Shown in pieces: positions 59,859 through 64,000 of a DNA stretch of 64,000 nt. The notes below the pieces were generated by a model. It was not told the origin of the DNA, made no database searches, and was given only the letters and a program-made list of their open reading frames with translations. Both the position numbers and the translations under genes were made by a program. Numbering within the stretch: the stretch's first letter is position 1; every line of letters begins with the position of its first letter. Source of the stretch: Kosakonia oryzae (lineage in GTDB: Bacteria; Pseudomonadota; Gammaproteobacteria; Enterobacterales; Enterobacteriaceae). The stretch lies in assembly GCF_001658025.2 (NCBI RefSeq), contig NZ_CP014007.2:62001-126000 (forward strand), read 5' to 3'.

Positions 59859-60797
59859 TTAGTCTTTTTTGCCCCAGCCGCGCCACTGGTTTTGCATATA
59901 GTGAACCAGCGAACTGTCGCTAATGCTTTCGCCCACCACGCTAAAGAAGCGGCTGGCATAAACTGGCTGCGGTTTTTGCTTCGTTTTACACTGTTTAACA
60001 CCGCGGAACGGGTTACGCGGTGGCGGAGTAATGCTGCCGGGCGCGGTGGTATTTGGCGTTGATGTATCGATCTGCGGTTCATTCAGCAGGCTGCTCGGGC
60101 GCACCAGCGTGATATCCGCAGGCAGGCTGGATAGCACCTGTTGCAGAACGCGGACGGTCGCCGGATGCGGATGACCGATAGCAATCGCGGAACCGTTGCG
60201 GCGAGCCAGTTCAACGGCGCGGTTAAACTGACGACGAATATCGCCTTCGTTTTGCGTATCGTCGAGAAACACTTTGCGCTTCAACACTTTTACGCCGGTT
60301 CCCGTCGCTGCACGCATCGCCTGGCTGTTGCCGATAGTCATGCTGTCGAGAAAGTAGAGGTTATAGCGCTCCAGTGCCTGCATCACTTTCTGCATGCCGA
60401 ACAGGCTCGACGTCATGGCGCTGCCCATGTGGTTATTCAGCCCCACGGCGTAGGGCACTTTGCTGACGGCATCGCTGATAATACGTTCAATCTCCGCGCT
60501 GCTCATTTCCGGACGCAGCGTGTCTTTTTCCAGCGGCTGTTTGCTGAGCGGTGCCATCGGCAGGTGAATCAGCACTTCATGGCCGCTGTTGTGGGCTTTG
60601 GTCGCCATTTCCCGCGCATGTGTGGCGTTGGGCAACACTGCAACGGAAACCGCCTGCGGCATCGCCAGCACCTGATTTTCAGTCTGAGGACGGTAACCAA
60701 AGTCGTCGATAACGATAGCCAGTTTTCCGGCGAGAACCGGCGCGGAGAAAGCCAGCGCACCGGCGAGAGAAAGCACAAGATGACGAAACTGAAGCAA
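59859..60797 (-). CDS. yibQ: YibQ, divergent polysaccharide deacetylase family
   Basis: 312 aa (E. coli 319). Signal peptide (about 1-23, ALAFSAPVLA-G), then the DUF610 fold with AIVIDDFGYRP, HEVLIHLPMAP and GLNNHMGSAMTS. Predicted periplasmic; substrate unknown. Three bases after envC, in the order gpmI-envC-yibQ seen in E. coli. Confidence 0.93.
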   Translation of the reverse strand: MLQFRHLVLSLAGALAFSAPVLAGKLAIVIDDFGYRPQTENQVLAMPQAVSVAVLPNATHAREMATKAHNSGHEVLIHLPMAPLSKQPLEKDTLRPEMSSAEIERIISDAVSKVPYAVGLNNHMGSAMTSSLFGMQKVMQALERYNLYFLDSMTIGNSQAMRAATGTGVKVLKRKVFLDDTQNEGDIRRQFNRAVELARRNGSAIAIGHPHPATVRVLQQVLSSLPADITLVRPSSLLNEPQIDTSTPNTTAPGSITPPPRNPFRGVKQCKTKQKPQPVYASRFFSVVGESISDSSLVHYMQNQWRGWGKKD

Positions 60798-60800
60798 AAC

Positions 60801-62066
60801 TTATCTTCCCAACCACGGCTGTGGATTGACCGCCTGACCCTGACGGCGAATTTCGAAATAGAGTGAGGGCCGGCCCTGACCGCCACTGCTGCCTACGAGG
60901 GCTATCGGTTGGCCTGCGCGCACCTGCGTGCCGACGCTGACCAGGGCACTCTGGTTATAACCGTAAAGGCTCATATCGCCTTTACCATGTTCAACCACAA
61001 CCACCAGGCCGTAACCCTGTAGCCAGTCGGCCAGGATCACGCGTCCATCGGCGATCGCTTTAACTTCGCTGCCTTCAGACGCACCGATAACAATCCCTTT
61101 CCACCGTAGCTCACCCTGCAACTGTTCGCCATAACGATGCAATAACGGACCGCGAACTGGCCAGATTGCCTGGCCCGAAGGCGAGCCTAACCCGCCGGTA
61201 CGGGACATCAGCGAACGCTCGCTTTCAGTAGGTTTGTAGGTGGTGCCTTTGCTGCTGGCTTCTTTCTGGCGATCGCGCACGGCCTGCGCTTCACGCGCTT
61301 CGCGATCGGCGCGCGCTTTGGCTGCCGCTTCCGCACGGGCTAAGCGGTCACGCAAGCGGGATTCGTTGGCGCGCATCTCGCTGAGCTGCTGTTGCCCCTC
61401 CTGGATGGAGGATTCCAGCCCGGAAAGGGTTTTCTGCCGCTCATTACGGGCTTGCTCAAGCTTGGCCTGCTGCGCTTTTTGCTCGTAAAGCAGGGTTTGT
61501 TGCTGGCTCTGTTTCTCTTCCAGCTCGGTTTTCTGCGTTGCCACTTCTTCACGCGTCTGCTTCAACTGGGCGATCGTTTCCTGGCGTGCCTGGTTGAGAT
61601 AGCCGAAGTAAGCCTGTAAACGCTGGCCGCGCTGGCTCTCTTCACCGCTTAAAATCAACTGAATGCCCGTGTGCGGCCCCTGGCGGAACGCGGCATCAAG
61701 TTGCGCTGCCAGGTTGCGTTCCTGCGTCGCGCGCTGGCGTTCCAGTTTGGCGATCGAGGCATTCATCTCATCGATTTGGCGGTTGAGTTGCGCAAGTGTG
61801 TTCTGGGTTTCCCGCAGCTGGCGGGCGGCGGCGGAAATAGCCTGTTCCTGCGCTTTAAGCTGGGCAAGAAGGCCGGAGCGTTGTTGCTGTTGCTGGCGTA
61901 CCGCGCGCTCTTTCTCGGCGATATCAGCCTGAATGGATTTGAGCTGGTCGCGGTCATCCGCATGGGCGGAAACGGCGCACAGCAATGCGCCAGCGCTGAG
62001 TGCGCTGGCGCAGAGAAGGGGCCGGAACCTGCCCCATGTAATTGAAAAAATCGCCTTTCCCCTCAT
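60801..62066 (-). CDS. envC: EnvC, amidase activator of cell division
   Basis: 421 aa (E. coli 419). Signal peptide to about residue 36, two long coiled coils (about 38-260) that bind FtsEX, then a degenerate LytM domain (about 300-421; EHGKGDMSLYGYNQS lacks the full zinc set). Activates AmiA and AmiB at the septum rather than cutting peptidoglycan itself. Confidence 0.96.
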   Translation of the reverse strand: MRGKAIFSITWGRFRPLLCASALSAGALLCAVSAHADDRDQLKSIQADIAEKERAVRQQQQQRSGLLAQLKAQEQAISAAARQLRETQNTLAQLNRQIDEMNASIAKLERQRATQERNLAAQLDAAFRQGPHTGIQLILSGEESQRGQRLQAYFGYLNQARQETIAQLKQTREEVATQKTELEEKQSQQQTLLYEQKAQQAKLEQARNERQKTLSGLESSIQEGQQQLSEMRANESRLRDRLARAEAAAKARADREAREAQAVRDRQKEASSKGTTYKPTESERSLMSRTGGLGSPSGQAIWPVRGPLLHRYGEQLQGELRWKGIVIGASEGSEVKAIADGRVILADWLQGYGLVVVVEHGKGDMSLYGYNQSALVSVGTQVRAGQPIALVGSSGGQGRPSLYFEIRRQGQAVNPQPWLGR

Positions 62067-62075
62067 GGGGAGCGA

Positions 62076-63620
62076 TTATTCCACGATGAACAGCGGCTTA
62101 CCAGTCATCTCTTGCGGGATTTCCATGCCCATCAGCGTCAGCATGGTCGGTGCGATATCGGAAAGTTTTCCGCCTGCAACAGCCTTCACTGATTTATCGC
62201 CAACATAGATCAGCGGCACCGGCAGGTTAGTGTGTGCGGTATGCGCCTGGCCGGTAGCCGGGTCGCGCATCTGCTCTGCGTTACCGTGATCGGCGGTGAT
62301 CAGCAATTGACCGCCCACAGCTTCGACCGCTTTGGTCACTTCTGCCACGCAGTGATCCAGCGCTTCAACCGCGGCAACTGCCGCATCGAATACGCCGGTA
62401 TGACCGACCATATCGCCGTTCGGGTAGTTACAGATGATGGTGTCGTATTTGCCGCTGTTGATCGCCGCAACCAATTTTTCGGTCAGCTCGGCGGAGCTCA
62501 TTTCCGGCTGCAAATCGTAAGTTGCCACTTTTGGCGAGTTGATCAGAATACGGTCTTCGCCCGGGAACGGCTCTTCAACACCGCCGTTAAAGAAGAAGGT
62601 CACATGCGCATATTTTTCTGTTTCAGAGATGCGCAGCTGCGTTTTGTTGTGCTTCGCCATCCACTCGCCAAGCGTGTTAGCGAGAGAGGCTGGCGGATAC
62701 GCCACAGCGGTTTTGATGTCGGCGGCATATTCCGTCAGCATCACGAAATTCACGTTAACCACTTTCTTACGCGCAAAACCATCGAAATCCGCATTAACGA
62801 AAGCGCGGGTAATTTCACGTGCGCGGTCAGCACGGAAGTTCATGAAAATCAGCGCATCGCCATCCTGCATCGCGGCATCAGCCTGACCTGCAGCACGGAT
62901 CACGGTTGCTTTGACGAATTCATCGTTTTCATCGCGAGCGTAAGCCGCTTGCAGGCCTGCCACAGCGCTGTCGACTGTAAACTCGCCTTTCGCTTGCGTC
63001 ATCAGATCATATGCCTGTTCTACGCGATCCCAGCGATTGTCGCGATCCATAGCGTAGTAACGGCCGATGATTGAAGCGACGCGGCCTTTACCCAGCGCGG
63101 CAAACTTGTCTTCGAATTTTTTCAGTGAAGATTCAGCGCTGCGCGGCGGCGTATCGCGACCGTCGAGGAACGCATGCAGGTAGATTTTGTCAGCACCGCG
63201 CTCTGCGGCCAGTTCTACCATCGCCATAATATGGTCTTCGTGGCTGTGCACGCCGCCTGCAGAAAGCAGGCCCATGATGTGCACGGCTTTACCGGCTGCC
63301 ACGGCTTTATCCACCGCGCCGCTCAGCACCGGGTTGCTGAAGAAGGTACGTTCTTTAATTTCAACGTCCAGACGGGTCAGATCCTGATAAACAATGCGAC
63401 CGGCGCCGAGGTTGACGTGGCCGACTTCGGAGTTCCCCATCTGGCGATCCGGCAGGCCGACTTCAAGGCCTGACGCATCAATCAGGGTGTGCGGACGTTT
63501 TGCCCACAGCTGGTCCATTACCGGGGTCTTTGCGTTGAAAATAGCGTTATCCTGCTGGTCTTCGCGGTAGCCGTAGCCATCCAGAATCACCAGTACCATA
63601 GGTTTTTTAGAAACCGACAT
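62076..63620 (-). CDS. gpmI: 2,3-bisphosphoglycerate-independent phosphoglycerate mutase
   Basis: 514 aa from ATG 63620 (E. coli GpmM length), with GAGGGTG upstream. Interconverts 3- and 2-phosphoglycerate with two Mn ions. Metal sites [10 protein letters not shown] and [11 protein letters not shown]; phosphoserine in [15 protein letters not shown]. The extra in-frame codons to 63647 are not needed. Confidence 0.97.
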   Translation of the reverse strand: MSVSKKPMVLVILDGYGYREDQQDNAIFNAKTPVMDQLWAKRPHTLIDASGLEVGLPDRQMGNSEVGHVNLGAGRIVYQDLTRLDVEIKERTFFSNPVLSGAVDKAVAAGKAVHIMGLLSAGGVHSHEDHIMAMVELAAERGADKIYLHAFLDGRDTPPRSAESSLKKFEDKFAALGKGRVASIIGRYYAMDRDNRWDRVEQAYDLMTQAKGEFTVDSAVAGLQAAYARDENDEFVKATVIRAAGQADAAMQDGDALIFMNFRADRAREITRAFVNADFDGFARKKVVNVNFVMLTEYAADIKTAVAYPPASLANTLGEWMAKHNKTQLRISETEKYAHVTFFFNGGVEEPFPGEDRILINSPKVATYDLQPEMSSAELTEKLVAAINSGKYDTIICNYPNGDMVGHTGVFDAAVAAVEALDHCVAEVTKAVEAVGGQLLITADHGNAEQMRDPATGQAHTAHTNLPVPLIYVGDKSVKAVAGGKLSDIAPTMLTLMGMEIPQEMTGKPLFIVE

Positions 63621-63870
63621 TGCGACACCCTCTTGCTCAGAAGACAAAAAAAATTTTGCGTAATTTTACTACAGCTGAATCGATAAAATAGCCGCAGAAG
63701 ATCAAAGAAAGCGGCTGCCTGGCAGGCTGATTTACGGGTGTTTCTTTCTTTTTTTCGTAACACTCCGCAGAAAATGTATTCCATCGCGCTCGCTGGCTGT
63801 ATTTGCCACACTGCGCAGGTATACTCCTTTCCTGGTTTTTTAATCACTAAGTCGGGAGCTGTTACCCCAG

Positions 63871-64000
63871 ATGCAAGAAATTATGCAATTTATTAGCCGC
63901 AACCCCATACTGTGTATCGCCTGGATTGCGTTATTCGGGGCTGTATTATTCACTACTTTCAAAGGCCTGGCGTCGAAAGTAAAAGTGATTTCTCGCGGCG
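63871..64000 (+). CDS. yibN: YibN rhodanese-like protein, 3' end cut by window
   Basis: The last 130 bases encode [20 protein letters not shown] and [20 protein letters not shown], the N-terminal membrane anchor of E. coli YibN; the rhodanese domain lies beyond the window. Divergent from gpmI, as in E. coli, where it heads the secB operon region. A TATACT -10-like box lies about 50 bases upstream (near 63820). Confidence 0.93.
   Translation, partial: MQEIMQFISRNPILCIAWIALFGAVLFTTFKGLASKVKVISRG

Overview
The window is chromosomal DNA of an enteric gammaproteobacterium (Enterobacteriaceae). The backbone order yicJ-yicI-yicH-xanP-recG-trmH-spoT-rpoZ-gmk / yicC-rph-pyrE-slmA-dut-coaBC-radC-rpmBG-mutM-coaD / LPS core genes / hldD-kbl-tdh / yibQ-envC-gpmI-yibN matches the E. 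coli selC-to-gpmM region, and many proteins are nearly E. coli-like. The LPS core genes (waaE, wabG- and wabH-like transferases, a wabN-like deacetylase) are of the Klebsiella type rather than the E. coli type, and lpxO lies behind yicI. This suggests a Klebsiella/Raoultella/Kosakonia/Enterobacter relative. I cannot name the species from the sequence alone.

Region 1 (1-5.8 kb) is accessory metabolism: a YaaW-family gene with a coupled membrane-anchored partner, a mandelonitrile-lyase-like cupin next to the tail of a lost dehydrogenase, a Bcr/CflA drug exporter, a decayed B3/B4-domain gene, a DapA-like lyase and an AbrB-type membrane protein.

Region 2 (5.8-12.3 kb) is an AT-rich variable zone ending at the selenocysteine tRNA gene selC, a classic island insertion point. 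It holds a LuxR-type regulator, a small exported protein, a YopT/AvrPphB-like (family C58) cysteine protease with C-H-D residues at the expected spacing, a broken rhuM, a SymE-like toxin gene, a small ribbon-helix-helix-like protein and a two-gene DUF262 + HEPN unit that looks like a defence or toxin module.

Region 3 (12.4-28.6 kb) is backbone: alpha-xyloside uptake and hydrolysis (yicJ, yicI), lipid A hydroxylase lpxO, the AsmA-like yicH, the xanthine permease xanP with a likely PurR operator over its -35 box, the gmk-rpoZ-spoT-trmH-recG operon, and ligB.

Region 4 (28.6-32.3 kb) is a second AT-rich insertion between ligB and yicC. It carries a class II microcin-like precursor and a two-partner-secretion exoprotein (TpsA) with no visible transporter partner.

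Region 5 (32.3-64 kb) is backbone plus surface-polysaccharide genes: yicC; rph-pyrE with its attenuator; slmA; the coaBC-dut pair; radC; rpmB-rpmG with a long repeat-bearing leader; mutM; and a waaQ-wabG-wabH-GT2-waaA-waaE-coaD operon. A wabN-like deacetylase gene follows, then the convergent hldD-waaF-waaC-GT9-GT2-waaL operon, kbl-tdh, three further glycosyltransferase genes at the locus where E. coli has waaH, yibQ, envC, gpmI and the start of yibN. Together these genes build the LPS inner core and outer core and ligate O-antigen.
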